From Legionella steigerwaltii (GTDB lineage Bacteria; Pseudomonadota; Gammaproteobacteria; Legionellales; Legionellaceae): a stretch of DNA of 64,000 nt. The notes below the pieces were generated by a model. It saw nothing but the letters and a program-made list of their open reading frames with translations. It ran no database searches and had not been told where the DNA came from. The DNA is taken from positions 62,001-126,000 of the forward strand of contig NZ_LNYZ01000002.1 of assembly GCF_001468065.1 (NCBI RefSeq), read 5' to 3'. Made by a program: the position numbers and the translations under genes. Of the stretch, positions 19,400-28,650 are shown piece by piece; the stretch's first letter is position 1; every line of letters begins with the position of its first letter.

Positions 19400-19669
19400 A
19401 TGCGCCCTTTGTTTATCATTTTGATTGTTTCTCTGGTTGTTTTACAACATAAGCTATGGCTGGGCGATGGAAATTTGATTCAATGGCATAATCTTGAAAG
19501 AAAGCTGGCGGCTCACGAACAAGAAAACAATAAGCTGGCAACACGTAATCGAGTACTTGAAGCAGATATCAGAGAATTAAAGAGTGGCGATCAAGCCTTG
19601 GAAGAGCAAGCTCGCTATGAACTGGGAATGGTAAAAGCGAGTGAAATCTATTACCAATTCGTAGATTAA
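19400..19669 (+). CDS. ftsB: Cell division protein FtsB
   Basis: An 89-residue bitopic protein. A short cytoplasmic start and one membrane helix (about 3-20) are followed by a periplasmic coiled coil (about 28-70; NLERKLAAHEQENNKLATRN) and the conserved ARYELGMVKASEIYYQ segment. FtsB joins FtsL and FtsQ in activating septal peptidoglycan synthesis. The usual neighbours eno and ispD are not in this window upstream; the gene is monocistronic here. Confidence 0.92.
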   Translation: MRPLFIILIVSLVVLQHKLWLGDGNLIQWHNLERKLAAHEQENNKLATRNRVLEADIRELKSGDQALEEQARYELGMVKASEIYYQFVD

Positions 19670-19699
19670 AATAACTCATTATCAGTATTTGTTCAGGGT

Positions 19700-19882
19700 G
19701 AAAGGTTGGATTTGAGTGCAGGTTGTGAAGCGCCAAATACAGCTTATCATAAGTATCTATTTCGGGAGAAAGGCTGGATTTGAGCGCAGGTTGTGAGAAA
19801 TTTTTTCTAATCAAGCGCAGCATACATCAGTATGTGAGCATTGATTAGGAAAAATTTCTCGCAAGATGTGCCAAATACAGCT
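19700..19882. repeat. Direct repeat, second copy split by a 66-bp palindrome
   Basis: A unit at 19700-19745 (from GAAAGGTTGGATTTGAG to CCAAATACAGCTT) recurs from 19768. The second copy is interrupted after GGTTGTGA by an imperfect palindrome at 19795-19860 (31-base arms, 24 matching; ends GAGAAATTTTT and AAAAATTTCTC) and resumes with GCCAAATACAGCTT at 19870-19882. It lies between convergent ftsB and mvaK1. It looks like a small non-autonomous insertion in a duplicated spacer. Confidence 0.65.
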
Positions 19883-19886
19883 TTTC

Positions 19887-20768
19887 TCAAGCAGTCAATA
19901 ATTCGAGATGCTCAGATGGTTGCTTGTCCCAAAGACTTAATACAAATCCCCCTCCCCCAGATCCTGTTGGTTTTACGGCGAGAGCTCCTTCTGCAATCAA
20001 TCGATTCATATGTTGTTGCAAACTTTCACTAACTAGATTCCATTGATAAAAACAATCAGCAGCCTTATTAATTGCCTTGGCCAAAGAGGTTATTGCATCC
20101 GCACCACCCTGCTCTAAAGCATTTCTCGCTTTTTCAACTGCATCAACCATTTGTTTATCAATATGTTGAGCCAATGCAGGATCATTAGTCCATAGGTTTT
20201 GAACCTGGTGAATGCAATGTGATGTAATTCCAATTTGTTTGCACGAAGATAAAAAAAACTTAGGATAAATTTTTTGTTGTAATGGAACAATACTTCCTGC
20301 TTTAAAATAAACCCCTCTCTCCGCAGCAACCCCCGCAACATCAAGTCCGCTGCTCTTTCCATGGAATAAATGCTCTAGTTCTTTTGCAAAGTCATTGCAT
20401 TGATTTAGGTCTATCAAGTTTTGTGCACAAAACCAACGACTCATTGCCACACAAAGAGCTGCTGAAGCCCCCATTCCTGCACCCACAGGAATTGTACTGT
20501 CTAAATGAAAATAACCACCTATTTGATTTAAAGAGCGTCCTAATAATTGCATGCCATGCTCCAGCACGCTCCAAAATAGAAGGTGCATGTCAGCACCGCT
20601 GCTACCTGTGTAATCCGCACCTAAAGAAGTTTCAGCCGCAGAATAACTTAAAGTTAATTTTTTTTCCTTAATTGGAAATACCAAAGCTGGATGTCCCCGT
20701 ACTACAGCATGTTCACCTGCTAAAATCCATTTGCCAAAAGTTGTGGTTTCAAAATCAAAGAACGTCAT
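19887..20768 (-). CDS. mvaK1: Mevalonate kinase (GHMP family)
   Basis: A 293-residue GHMP kinase. The N-terminal FGKWILAGEHAVVRGHPALVFPI matches the mevalonate kinase start, the phosphate-binding loop is IPVGAGMGASAALCVAMSR (motif 2), and the C-terminal motif 3 is KPTGSGGGGFVLSL. It phosphorylates mevalonate. Its start overlaps mvaD by 14 bp, so the two are one operon. HMG-CoA reductase and a further GHMP kinase lie at 28634-30804; together they give most of the mevalonate route to isopentenyl diphosphate. HMG-CoA synthase and isopentenyl diphosphate isomerase are not in this window. Confidence 0.9.
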   Translation of the reverse strand: MTFFDFETTTFGKWILAGEHAVVRGHPALVFPIKEKKLTLSYSAAETSLGADYTGSSGADMHLLFWSVLEHGMQLLGRSLNQIGGYFHLDSTIPVGAGMGASAALCVAMSRWFCAQNLIDLNQCNDFAKELEHLFHGKSSGLDVAGVAAERGVYFKAGSIVPLQQKIYPKFFLSSCKQIGITSHCIHQVQNLWTNDPALAQHIDKQMVDAVEKARNALEQGGADAITSLAKAINKAADCFYQWNLVSESLQQHMNRLIAEGALAVKPTGSGGGGFVLSLWDKQPSEHLELLTA

Positions 20769-21705
20769 AATTGCCTACTAAATAATCACTTTTAAATTCA
20801 CGCGCTAATTCTTCCTGGTCGGAACGGTATAATAAATGAATGTTTGGTCCAGCATCCATAGTCACTATGGGTCCATCACCTTTTTTATCCCAAAAACTTT
20901 CCAAGTGATGCAAGAGATCAATACAGCTTTCCGTCATGTACGAAAAAGGTTGTTCACAAGTATTAAACAAACGATGCATATCTTGAAACTCTCTCCAGCA
21001 TATCTGATATGCTGTAGTCCAGTTTTTGGTCATTAATGCGTTCAATAAAAGCTTTAAGTTCTCTCTTGCTCTTTGGCTGCGTGTCTCATAAAAAGGACTG
21101 CTCTTTACTCGTTGATGTGCTTCACTGGAAGGAACTTCTTTCTTTTTATTACTAATCACGACACCTTGGTAAATTAATTCTTGATAAGGTAAATCTACCG
21201 CTTTCACTTCATTTTCATCCCATAACGCCCAAGGAGAATAAAAAGACCGACACGATGATCCTGATCCTAAACGACTCAACTGAGCTTGCTCATCAATAGA
21301 AAGCGGGGGTTTATTAGTTAACTCACTCAAAGCAACTGCAGCACAACGAGTTAACGCCGCAAAACTTGAGGCAGAACTTGCCATGCCACTACTGTGAGGA
21401 AAGTTATTGCACGATTGCACCAAAAAACCGCCGTCATAGTCAAAATATGCTTTTATACGAGCTAAATGATCAAGAAATCTTTTTTGTCCTTCTGTGGACA
21501 GAACGAATTTTTCAATACCACCAGGTATAATTAGCGGCTCCCAAATATCTTTTTTTGAGCTCGCTTTTTCAAGTCTTACAGTACTTATGAGATTATTTAA
21601 TGTATAAGATAACGACGGGTTATCAGGACTATTTGAATTGTCATCCTTTTTTCCCATATATTTGATCAAAGCAATATTAGCTGGGGCATGGGCTAGCCAA
21701 TACAT
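20755..21705 (-). CDS. mvaD: Diphosphomevalonate decarboxylase
   Basis: About 316 residues beginning MYWLAHAPANIALIKYMGKKD, the diagnostic N-terminus of this enzyme, with the ATP loop FPHSSGMASSASSFAALTRCA, the motif LSRLGSGSSCRSFYSPWALW and the C-terminal TMDAGPNIHLLY. It makes isopentenyl diphosphate from mevalonate diphosphate. The ATG at 21705 is chosen rather than 21726 because AAGGAG lies 6 bp before it. It is the first gene of the mvaD-mvaK1 pair. The upstream 21706-21911 shows no other gene. Confidence 0.93.
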   Translation of the reverse strand: MYWLAHAPANIALIKYMGKKDDNSNSPDNPSLSYTLNNLISTVRLEKASSKKDIWEPLIIPGGIEKFVLSTEGQKRFLDHLARIKAYFDYDGGFLVQSCNNFPHSSGMASSASSFAALTRCAAVALSELTNKPPLSIDEQAQLSRLGSGSSCRSFYSPWALWDENEVKAVDLPYQELIYQGVVISNKKKEVPSSEAHQRVKSSPFYETRSQRARENLKLLLNALMTKNWTTAYQICWREFQDMHRLFNTCEQPFSYMTESCIDLLHHLESFWDKKGDGPIVTMDAGPNIHLLYRSDQEELAREFKSDYLVGNYDVL

Positions 21706-21911
21706 AATTTTCTCCTTGGAATCCATAAACTATTTCAAGTAGCCTGAGTGAAATGCATAAGCTGTAACAAGGGAAATCTGAATCGGAAAACTCGAGATTC
21801 GCTGCGCCTTACCCAAGCTACAATTTTTACAAATTTTAGAGCTACGTATAAAAAGTATTATTAGGGCCTGTTTGCATTTCGTTAGATAATAAAAAAATAA
21901 GCAGGACCTAA

Positions 21912-22904
21912 TCATATAGTACGTAATTTTGAATTAGCCAATTGAGCAGTAGGTGTACCAGGATAAGCTCTTACTACTTGTTGCAGGAATTTCTGAGCCT
22001 CTTGCTTATTACCTTGTGCAGCATAGGCATAACCAGTCTTTAGCATGCTTGCTGCAGACTTACTTGAGGTGGGAAATTGTTGTAAAACTACGTTAAAATG
22101 ATCTATAGCTTTAGGGTAATCTTTCTTAACTAAATAAAGTTCTCCAAGCCAATATTGAGCATTAGCAGTATACCCACCCCTAGGATATTTTTGCACAAAC
22201 ACATTCATAGCACTTACAGCATCATCATATTGCTTGTTTTTCACTAATTCATAAGCTGCTAAATAGCTGATTTGTTCGTCAGCGGGATTGGCTCGCGAAG
22301 CAGTAGAAACAGCAGGTACTGGAACCGGTGCAGAAGCTGATTTACTTGTTTGAATATTAGATACCGGTGTGACTGTTTTAGGAGTAGGTTCTTTAGAGCC
22401 AACTGAAAGATCCAATGCAGGTTTATTAGCCGATGTTTTATTTGGCGCTAATTTAGCAGAACTGGTTCCACTTAAGCGTGCATCTAAATCTTTATAAAAA
22501 GCAACTTGTTGTTGCTGTAACAATTTTAAATCGTGAGCTTGTACTTCTAATTGGCCGCGGAGCTCTTGTACTTCTTGTTGTAAGCTTTGAATTTTATCAA
22601 TCAGCTTCGCATTATCCGTAATATTATTATTGGAATTATTTGCTTGATCATCTTTAGCAAGCGCAGGTTCATCATCCGCTTGAGAATTATCGATTGTGTA
22701 ATTCTCATTCCGGGCTACATCAAACTGTCTACTCTCAATTTGTGGCTCACCATACTTTGAGCCAACAGGCGCTTCATACGCCTGTTGTTCCTCACTAATT
22801 GCAAAATTTTCACTATCATCGATCACAGGCGCCTCTGACCAACAGGTCAGGGGAAGTATTAACATAAAGCCAGCAGCGATAATGTGTTTTTTGCAATTAA
22901 TCAT
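21912..22904 (-). CDS. cpoB: Tol-Pal system protein CpoB/YbgF
   Basis: A 330-residue periplasmic protein. The signal peptide IIAAGFMLILPLTCWSEA is followed by an acidic low-complexity stretch (about 25-95), a coiled coil (KLIDKIQSLQQEVQELRGQLE, about 98-145), a Pro/Ser/Thr-rich linker and C-terminal TPR repeats (about 210-330; YLAAYELVKNKQYDDAVSAM, YWLGELYLVKKDYPKAIDHF). CpoB coordinates PBP1B activity with Tol constriction. It overlaps pal by 4 bp, as expected for the tol-pal operon; tolB is not in this window. Confidence 0.92.
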   Translation of the reverse strand: MINCKKHIIAAGFMLILPLTCWSEAPVIDDSENFAISEEQQAYEAPVGSKYGEPQIESRQFDVARNENYTIDNSQADDEPALAKDDQANNSNNNITDNAKLIDKIQSLQQEVQELRGQLEVQAHDLKLLQQQQVAFYKDLDARLSGTSSAKLAPNKTSANKPALDLSVGSKEPTPKTVTPVSNIQTSKSASAPVPVPAVSTASRANPADEQISYLAAYELVKNKQYDDAVSAMNVFVQKYPRGGYTANAQYWLGELYLVKKDYPKAIDHFNVVLQQFPTSSKSAASMLKTGYAYAAQGNKQEAQKFLQQVVRAYPGTPTAQLANSKLRTI

Positions 22905-23425
22905 CTTGTTGCCTCATAAGTAAATTCAACACGTCGGTTTTGTGCGTGTGATGCTTCATCATGCCCTAAATTAATTGGACGCTCTTTACCGTAACTTACT
23001 ACTCGAACTTGTTGTCTGTTAACACCCGCCATACGTAAAATATCAGCTACAGTGTTTGCACGGCGCTCGCCAAGAGCTACGTTATATTCACGGCTACCAC
23101 GCTCATCAGTATGTCCGGCCACTAACACACGAGCACCAGGATGTGTCTTCAAGTATTCTGCCTGAGCATTAACAGATGGTAAATATTTAGGAGCCAAATT
23201 ACTGTCATCATATGAGAACAAATACAATTGATTATGAGGTGCCTGGGTTGTATAAGACTCACCTGGCTCTTGACCTGCAAAATGAGTAAATTGCCCTAAA
23301 CCTTGAGCAGAAGCCTCGCCTTCGCTCACACCTACTCCAGCACTGCCTGGTGTTTTAGAACAAGCAGCAACTAAAACAGCACTCGCTACAAGCAGACCTA
23401 ATTTACAAAATGATCCGGCTTTCAT
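22901..23425 (-). CDS. pal: Peptidoglycan-associated lipoprotein
   Basis: About 174 residues starting MKAGSFCKLGLLVASAVLVAACS, with lipobox VAAC. The OmpA-like peptidoglycan-binding domain (about 70-170) has VLVAGHTDERGSREYNVALGERRA and ends NRRVEFTYEATR. It anchors the outer membrane to the wall and is also a major Legionella surface antigen. The ATG at 23425 is preceded by AAGGAG at good spacing; the longer frame begins with TTG. It is the first gene of the pal-cpoB pair here. Confidence 0.96.
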   Translation of the reverse strand: MKAGSFCKLGLLVASAVLVAACSKTPGSAGVGVSEGEASAQGLGQFTHFAGQEPGESYTTQAPHNQLYLFSYDDSNLAPKYLPSVNAQAEYLKTHPGARVLVAGHTDERGSREYNVALGERRANTVADILRMAGVNRQQVRVVSYGKERPINLGHDEASHAQNRRVEFTYEATR

Positions 23426-23559
23426 CCTCAATCTCCTTCGTTCTTTTTATTATTAATAAATTTCAAAATCCCATACAGGGCTCATGGGGGCACATTGTAC
23501 AATTCTTTTTATTTTTTGGCTACAGTATTCATCGCATCAGCCTGCACCAGTCTGCAATT

Positions 23560-24171
23560 CTAATGCTCTTTTGTTTGAACATGAGCCACCACAAAACGAG
23601 CCAAACTTGCGGTAAACAATTGAGTTGCTTTATTGGCTGCGATTACACCACCATAAGGGGTATCACTAGGACATGGAATCTGAAGATTTATAATCCGCGA
23701 AGCAAGCACTCTATTATCACTAACATGAGTTAAAACCATTTTGACCGAGAACTCTATGACGCTTGGTTTTTTAAGAAAGTTTTGTTCTAGGGCAAGTAAT
23801 TGGGTATCCAAGCGATAATCTACACCTAAGGTATACGCATTGGATGTAACTGCTTCAAAAAGATTTGTCCGTTGTAAGCTTTGTAAAATTAAAGGATAGA
23901 GCATATCAGCCGGTGGATTTGCCCATGCATTTTTTGCAAAAGGTTCAATTTCAAAAGGTTTTTTAGTATAAAGCATTTGTTCCGTTTGATACCCCGCAGC
24001 AGCTTCAGGTGCGGTAACCAACAAAGTAATGGGCATAGGTTTCTTAGCCAACTGTTTGGTGCTGAATGCACTCAATTGATATTGATTTTTTACAGAAACC
24101 TTTACTGCTGAGCACGCACTGAGCAACACCGCGCTTAAACTCACAAGAAAAACAGTCAACTTTTTCATCAT
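23560..24171 (-). CDS. Auxiliary lipoprotein of an Mce/Mla-type ABC transporter
   Basis: A 203-residue lipoprotein ([19 protein letters not shown], lipobox LSAC) with the pattern of the ABC-type transport auxiliary family related to PqiC, including YQLSAF near the mature N-terminus. It is the last gene of a four-gene operon and starts right after the MlaD-like gene (the stop and start abut). It probably forms the periplasmic or outer-membrane end of the lipid pathway. Confidence 0.82.
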   Translation of the reverse strand: MMKKLTVFLVSLSAVLLSACSAVKVSVKNQYQLSAFSTKQLAKKPMPITLLVTAPEAAAGYQTEQMLYTKKPFEIEPFAKNAWANPPADMLYPLILQSLQRTNLFEAVTSNAYTLGVDYRLDTQLLALEQNFLKKPSVIEFSVKMVLTHVSDNRVLASRIINLQIPCPSDTPYGGVIAANKATQLFTASLARFVVAHVQTKEH

Positions 24172-25074
24172 TTATTCTCCAGGCCCAGGTTGTGGCGGCT
24201 TACTTCCCCGAATAACCACAGCAGGGTTCTGACGCATTTCACTGCTCACCTTTTCCAAATTGGCAGAAATAGCATTTAATCGTCGCAATAAAATTACGGC
24301 CGGTGGAAGAGCTTCTTGGGAAATTTTATCTAATGTACTTTTTCCTGACCCCATAGTTTTTGATACACTATTCCCGGCCTTACTTAAACTTTCTGCCATA
24401 GTATCAAACTTAGAAATTCCTACTTTTAACTCATCGAGTATGTGCGGAAAATCGCGACTTGCCTTGGCCAGATTATCCATAAAAACATTAATATTCTTGC
24501 CATTACGCTCAAGATCTTTAGAAAAATGATCGATATTAGTTAATATGTGACGTATATGTTTTGCATTTTCTTCGTTAAATATACGTTGCGCTTCAGTACT
24601 TACAATGCCTACATCTTCAGACACCTTCTTTAAAATACTATCTAATTGATTAAAGACAGAAGGTTTTGAAGGAATAACTGGAAAAGGTTCGCCAGGCATT
24701 TGTTGGATAGGAGTTAAATCAGAGGTACTTGCACTCAAACCAATATAAGTAACGCCAGTAATTCCTTGAGAATTTAATGTTGCATAAGTACTTGTAGTAA
24801 TTGGTGTATCTTCTTCTATATCCAATAAAATTTCGACTTGTCTTGGATCACTTTGATTTAATCTTATTTCTTTTACATAACCCACTTGTACCCCATTGAA
24901 TTTTACAGGAGCATCTTTTGTTAGCCCCGAAGCCGCTTCATGCATGTAAACAGTATAAGTTGTATATTTTTTTTGATTGAAACCAACAGACAACCACAAC
25001 ATGGAGGCCACCAGCCCCACCAGTAATATGAGTACAAAGATACCTACAATGGTGTAATTGGTTTTCGATTCCAA
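24172..25074 (-). CDS. MCE-family substrate-binding protein (MlaD-like)
   Basis: A 300-residue protein. One N-terminal membrane helix (about 7-30) is followed by an MCE domain (about 38-120; YTVYMHEAASGLTKDAPVKFNGVQVGYV) and a long helical C-terminal region, ending in a proline-rich tail PPQPGPGE. MCE proteins form hexameric periplasmic rings that carry phospholipids. It is longer than E. coli MlaD because of the helical extension. Third gene of the operon. Confidence 0.9.
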   Translation of the reverse strand: MESKTNYTIVGIFVLILLVGLVASMLWLSVGFNQKKYTTYTVYMHEAASGLTKDAPVKFNGVQVGYVKEIRLNQSDPRQVEILLDIEEDTPITTSTYATLNSQGITGVTYIGLSASTSDLTPIQQMPGEPFPVIPSKPSVFNQLDSILKKVSEDVGIVSTEAQRIFNEENAKHIRHILTNIDHFSKDLERNGKNINVFMDNLAKASRDFPHILDELKVGISKFDTMAESLSKAGNSVSKTMGSGKSTLDKISQEALPPAVILLRRLNAISANLEKVSSEMRQNPAVVIRGSKPPQPGPGE

Positions 25075-25095
25075 GTATTCTGTCTCCAGTTATGC

Positions 25096-25833
25096 TTACA
25101 CTTTACTAAAATAACCCGCAATTGTTTTATTCTTATTTTTCATTAAATCATTAATTGGCTCAACACTTAAAATTTTTCCATCCCCAATAAAGGCTACGCG
25201 ATCTGTCGTTCGTTTTAAAGACTCTATATCATGACTGACCATGACTATAGTGAGCTTTAATGAATCTCTTAAAAAAACAATCAACTCATCGAAAAGTCTC
25301 GCACTCAATGGATCCAAACCTGTAGTTGGTTCATCCAAAAACAGCAATTCCGGATCCATAGCAATCGCTCGTGCTGCTGCCGCTCTTCTTTGCATTCCGC
25401 CACTCAACTCAGAGGGTAACTTACCTGCAGACTCTTTGGGCAATCCTACTAAAGCAATTTTTAGCAAAGCCAATTCGTACATGAATTCATAATCTAGATT
25501 AGTAAATTCTTGCATGGGGAACATAACATTTTCTAAAACGTTCATTGATGAAAATAGAGCACTGTGCTGAAAAAGCATTCCCCAACGACGGCGAAGCGAG
25601 AATGATTGTTGTACATCAAGATGGCTAATATCTTGACCAAATACTTTAATATCCCCTGCCGTAGGTTTCATTAACATCAACAAACTACGAAGTATCGTTG
25701 TTTTTCCGCTCCCAGAACCACCAATAATCGCTAAAATTTCCCCTTTTTCTACGGTCAAATTCACATCAGAGTGTACCCATTGACCACCGAGATAATTTTT
25801 TAGGCCTTTAATTTCGATAATGGGTTCGCTCAT
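25096..25833 (-). CDS. ABC transporter ATPase (MlaF-like)
   Basis: A 245-residue ATPase. Walker A is GGSGSGKTT (about 38-46), the Q-loop is MLFQHSALF, the signature is LSGGMQRRAAAARAIA and Walker B is LLFLDEPTTGLDPLSA with the MlaF-like helix; the H-loop is VSHD. It powers the permease encoded directly upstream (its stop codon abuts this start). Second gene of the operon. Confidence 0.95.
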   Translation of the reverse strand: MSEPIIEIKGLKNYLGGQWVHSDVNLTVEKGEILAIIGGSGSGKTTILRSLLMLMKPTAGDIKVFGQDISHLDVQQSFSLRRRWGMLFQHSALFSSMNVLENVMFPMQEFTNLDYEFMYELALLKIALVGLPKESAGKLPSELSGGMQRRAAAARAIAMDPELLFLDEPTTGLDPLSARLFDELIVFLRDSLKLTIVMVSHDIESLKRTTDRVAFIGDGKILSVEPINDLMKNKNKTIAGYFSKV

Positions 25834-26967
25834 CTATAAATGCATCCGGCTATAAATAACTGAATAAATTGCATCCGCAATAATAATCAGAAATAATGCC
25901 TGAACTACACTTTTAGTAGTTTGGCTCCCAATATTTTTTTCCGTACCCGCTTCAACTCTAAATCCTTGAAAACAACCAACCAAGGCAATTAACAATGCAA
26001 ATGCCGGTGCTTTATAAAGTCCTAAATTCAGCTGTGATAGTCCAACCGAGTCTCTTAATCGTTGTAAAAAATCAACAAAACTAATGCCTAGCTGACTTTT
26101 GGACATCATCATTGCACCTAAGATACTAAAAACATCAGACCAAAAAATCAATAAAGGAAATGCAATCAATAATCCTATCACTTTAGGTAGCACTAATAGT
26201 TCGGTAGGAGAAAGCCCCATGGTTAACAGCGCGTCTACTTCCTCGTTTAGTTTCATACTGCCAATTTGGGCAGTAAATGCAGAACTGGTTCGTCCGGCAA
26301 CAATAATTGCTGTAATTAGTGGTGCAAATTCACGAAAAATGGCCATGCCTGATAAATAAGCAATGAAGATGTTGGCCCCATACGTTTGCAATTGCAGTCC
26401 CATTTGGTAAGCCAAGACTACACCGATTAAAAAAGAAAGTAAGGCGAGAATAGGTAACGCAGTGACGCCCGTAGTGTGTACATTCGAGATAATGCTTGGT
26501 AATTGAAATCGGCGCAAATTACCAAATGCTTCAATAATTTTAGTTGTTAAATCTCCAACTAAATTAAGAAGACCATCTACTTGACGTAATTTGTTTTCTG
26601 ATTCTTTGCCCAATTGATAAAATAGGTTCTCTTTTGGCTCGGAAGGAATTTGGTAGCCTAAAAGTTCTTTTTTTGATTTAATTAAATCCATAAGTTGTTG
26701 TTGTGCTTCAGTAAAATCAGTCAACTCCACCTTATTTTCTTGTTGTTCGAGGGTATCCATGCATTTAATTAGCGCCAGAGCCCCAGCACTATCAAAATGA
26801 CTAATTTTTTCACCGCTAATGATTATTTTTTGTTTTTTGGGCAATTCATCTGTTCTAAATCTTTTTAATAAATCGCCAATTTGCAAAACAGACCATGCAC
26901 CTGTACAGTGAAATCTGGCAAGTTCCTTATCAAAAGTGATTTGCGCGCTGCTTTGTGCCATAGTCAT
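25834..26967 (-). CDS. MlaE-like permease with N-terminal STAS-like domain
   Basis: A 377-residue protein. The N-terminal region (about 1-110) resembles a STAS domain (KIIISGEKISHFDSAGALALIKCMD), and the remainder is an MlaE/YrbE permease with membrane segments and the family motif EFAPLITAIIVAGRTSSAFTAQIGSMKLNEEVDAL. In E. coli the STAS protein MlaB is a separate subunit; here it is fused to the permease. First gene of the operon permease-ATPase-MCE-lipoprotein, probably for phospholipid transport between membranes. Confidence 0.92.
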   Translation of the reverse strand: MTMAQSSAQITFDKELARFHCTGAWSVLQIGDLLKRFRTDELPKKQKIIISGEKISHFDSAGALALIKCMDTLEQQENKVELTDFTEAQQQLMDLIKSKKELLGYQIPSEPKENLFYQLGKESENKLRQVDGLLNLVGDLTTKIIEAFGNLRRFQLPSIISNVHTTGVTALPILALLSFLIGVVLAYQMGLQLQTYGANIFIAYLSGMAIFREFAPLITAIIVAGRTSSAFTAQIGSMKLNEEVDALLTMGLSPTELLVLPKVIGLLIAFPLLIFWSDVFSILGAMMMSKSQLGISFVDFLQRLRDSVGLSQLNLGLYKAPAFALLIALVGCFQGFRVEAGTEKNIGSQTTKSVVQALFLIIIADAIYSVIYSRMHL

Positions 26968-27066
26968 TTTTTTTGAAAAATAACCTCAAAAGTAATATGA
27001 ATGTTCTATAAGAGCAAAAACAATAGGACATGGTAACACAAGAATAAGTTATTCGGGTAGGGTAAA

Positions 27067-27104
27067 ATGCAGTCTGGGTGGACCAAGCAAAACCCATACT
27101 GCAT
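27067..27104 (-). terminator. Hairpin terminator of the 27158 gene
   Basis: ATGCAGTCTGGGT (27067-27079) pairs with ACCCATACTGCAT (27092-27104), 12 of 13 bases. On the minus strand it is followed by a short T tract (complement of 27064-27067) 54 bp past the stop codon. It also insulates the Mla-like operon downstream. Confidence 0.6.
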
Positions 27105-27157
27105 CATTTGTCATTCCTACAATGGCGGGATTTTCAACAACGCTTTTTTACAGAAAA

Positions 27158-28198
27158 TTAAGCTGTAAGAGAACTAATTGAATTAGTTAGTTCATCAACT
27201 TTCTTGCCCCCATCAGCTGCAGGTTTAAACATCGACAATTCACTCACCCGAATTGAAGAACCAACTCGATCAAATCCTCTATTAATGAGATCGACGAAAC
27301 CGTCTAAGAACTCTTCCCACCATCCACGATGTGACTTTAACGTTTTTACGTTTTCCTTATCGCTTTTCAGAATTTCTTGGCTTTTTAATTTAAACAATTC
27401 CAAATCACCATCAACAAGGTATTGATTACAAAGTTCAGTTATCTGCTCGTGAATACTTTTTGCAGCAACCGCAGCATCTTTATATTGCTGTTCTTTTCTT
27501 TGATCTTTCCTACGGTATTCTTTCGCTTTCTCTTCATATTTTATCTGTTTGGCATGAAGTGTTTTTAATTTTAAATAAACCTCAGAAAGTTGTGTAGTCC
27601 TATGCCTTTTAGCTCTCGATTCACCCACAACATGATGCTTTTTGTCAGTTTTTGAGGCTTCTCCAGATTGTGTTGCCTCATCACTATGAGTTTTAAATTG
27701 TACACTTTTTCTTATTCCTCCATGACCGAGCTCCTCTTCATTTTTTCCTTTTCCAGATGTTTTGAGTGGGACTTTAGACTGGGTCCGTAGCGATGCAGCG
27801 TTCAATTCTTCTGTAGGAATTTCAACCGAAGTGTCCAGGCTCTGTTTTTCACCATTTTTTTCACCAAAGTCTTCGGGTAACACTTCAACAGTACCTTTTT
27901 CTACCTTTTCATGTTGTTCATAGGTACTCGTCGATGGCTCAATTTGAGCTACAGGAGAAAACTTTTGATTTAAGCTTTGGATTAAACGGCTTATCTCCTC
28001 ATCCATGTCACTGATAATTTTTTGATGGTGCTGTGTCAAACTAACCCTTTTGTTTTTACCTTTTTTTTCCTCATATTTTTTTAAAAATCCTTCCAAATCT
28101 TTCGCAGAATTACATTTTTTTTTCAATTGATCAATGAGTGTCTGTCTCATGCTTTCAGCTGCAGTAAAAGCCTTTTGTTCTTGTGTGTTTTTTCCCAT
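27158..28198 (-). CDS. Hypothetical coiled-coil protein, possible effector
   Basis: I do not recognise this protein of about 346 residues. It starts MGKNTQEQKAF (ATG at 28198, GGGAG upstream; the frame extends to 28213). It has a charged, low-complexity middle (about 110-200) and a strong coiled coil (about 200-275; KTLHAKQIKYEEKAKEYRRK), and ends GKKVDELTNSISSLTA. No signal peptide or membrane helix. The overall make-up is like many Legionella translocated proteins, but no catalytic motif is visible. It has its own terminator and stands between the lipid transporter and HMG-CoA reductase genes. Confidence 0.65.
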   Translation of the reverse strand: MGKNTQEQKAFTAAESMRQTLIDQLKKKCNSAKDLEGFLKKYEEKKGKNKRVSLTQHHQKIISDMDEEISRLIQSLNQKFSPVAQIEPSTSTYEQHEKVEKGTVEVLPEDFGEKNGEKQSLDTSVEIPTEELNAASLRTQSKVPLKTSGKGKNEEELGHGGIRKSVQFKTHSDEATQSGEASKTDKKHHVVGESRAKRHRTTQLSEVYLKLKTLHAKQIKYEEKAKEYRRKDQRKEQQYKDAAVAAKSIHEQITELCNQYLVDGDLELFKLKSQEILKSDKENVKTLKSHRGWWEEFLDGFVDLINRGFDRVGSSIRVSELSMFKPAADGGKKVDELTNSISSLTA

Positions 28199-28548
28199 AA
28201 CATCTCCCAACAATTAATCCAATCAAATGTGCGTAATTTACACTTCGTGGCAAAAAAACACCAGAATAATTAAATTAAAAAACATAATGCTGGTATAAAA
28301 AAATATTTTTAGTATCTATATTGAGCGCAAAGAAAAAATAACGCCCACAAGAATAACAAAATGATGTAATTTTTATTTCGATAAACTGATTACCCTTTAA
28401 TTAGATTAATGATGGTCTGAATACTGGATACATTGTTGCACAGCAGGAAAGCTTAATAAAATTATGCGGCTTACGATTTTCAGGTAGTTTGCAGTTCAGT
28501 TTTATGATAAAATTACTATCATTTTTTTCAAGACAGTAAAATCTAGGT

Positions 28549-28650
28549 ATGCAAGACAATTACAGCCAATTTGAACAGCGCAAACATGGCATTATAAAAC
28601 TTGCGTTAATGCCGGCTACTCAAAGGAGAAAGCATGCCTTTAACTTCTAA
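28549..28650 (+). CDS. Possible 33-residue leader peptide overlapping mvaA
   Basis: An ATG at 28549 opens a frame of 33 codons (MQDNYSQFEQRKHGIIKLAL at the start) ending with TAA at 28650, 17 bp inside mvaA in another frame. Such an overlap could couple translation of mvaA to the leader. The ribosome site is weak (AGG only 1-2 bases upstream). The region 28199-28548 otherwise shows only AT-rich promoter-like DNA. Confidence 0.3.
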   Translation: MQDNYSQFEQRKHGIIKLALMPATQRRKHAFNF

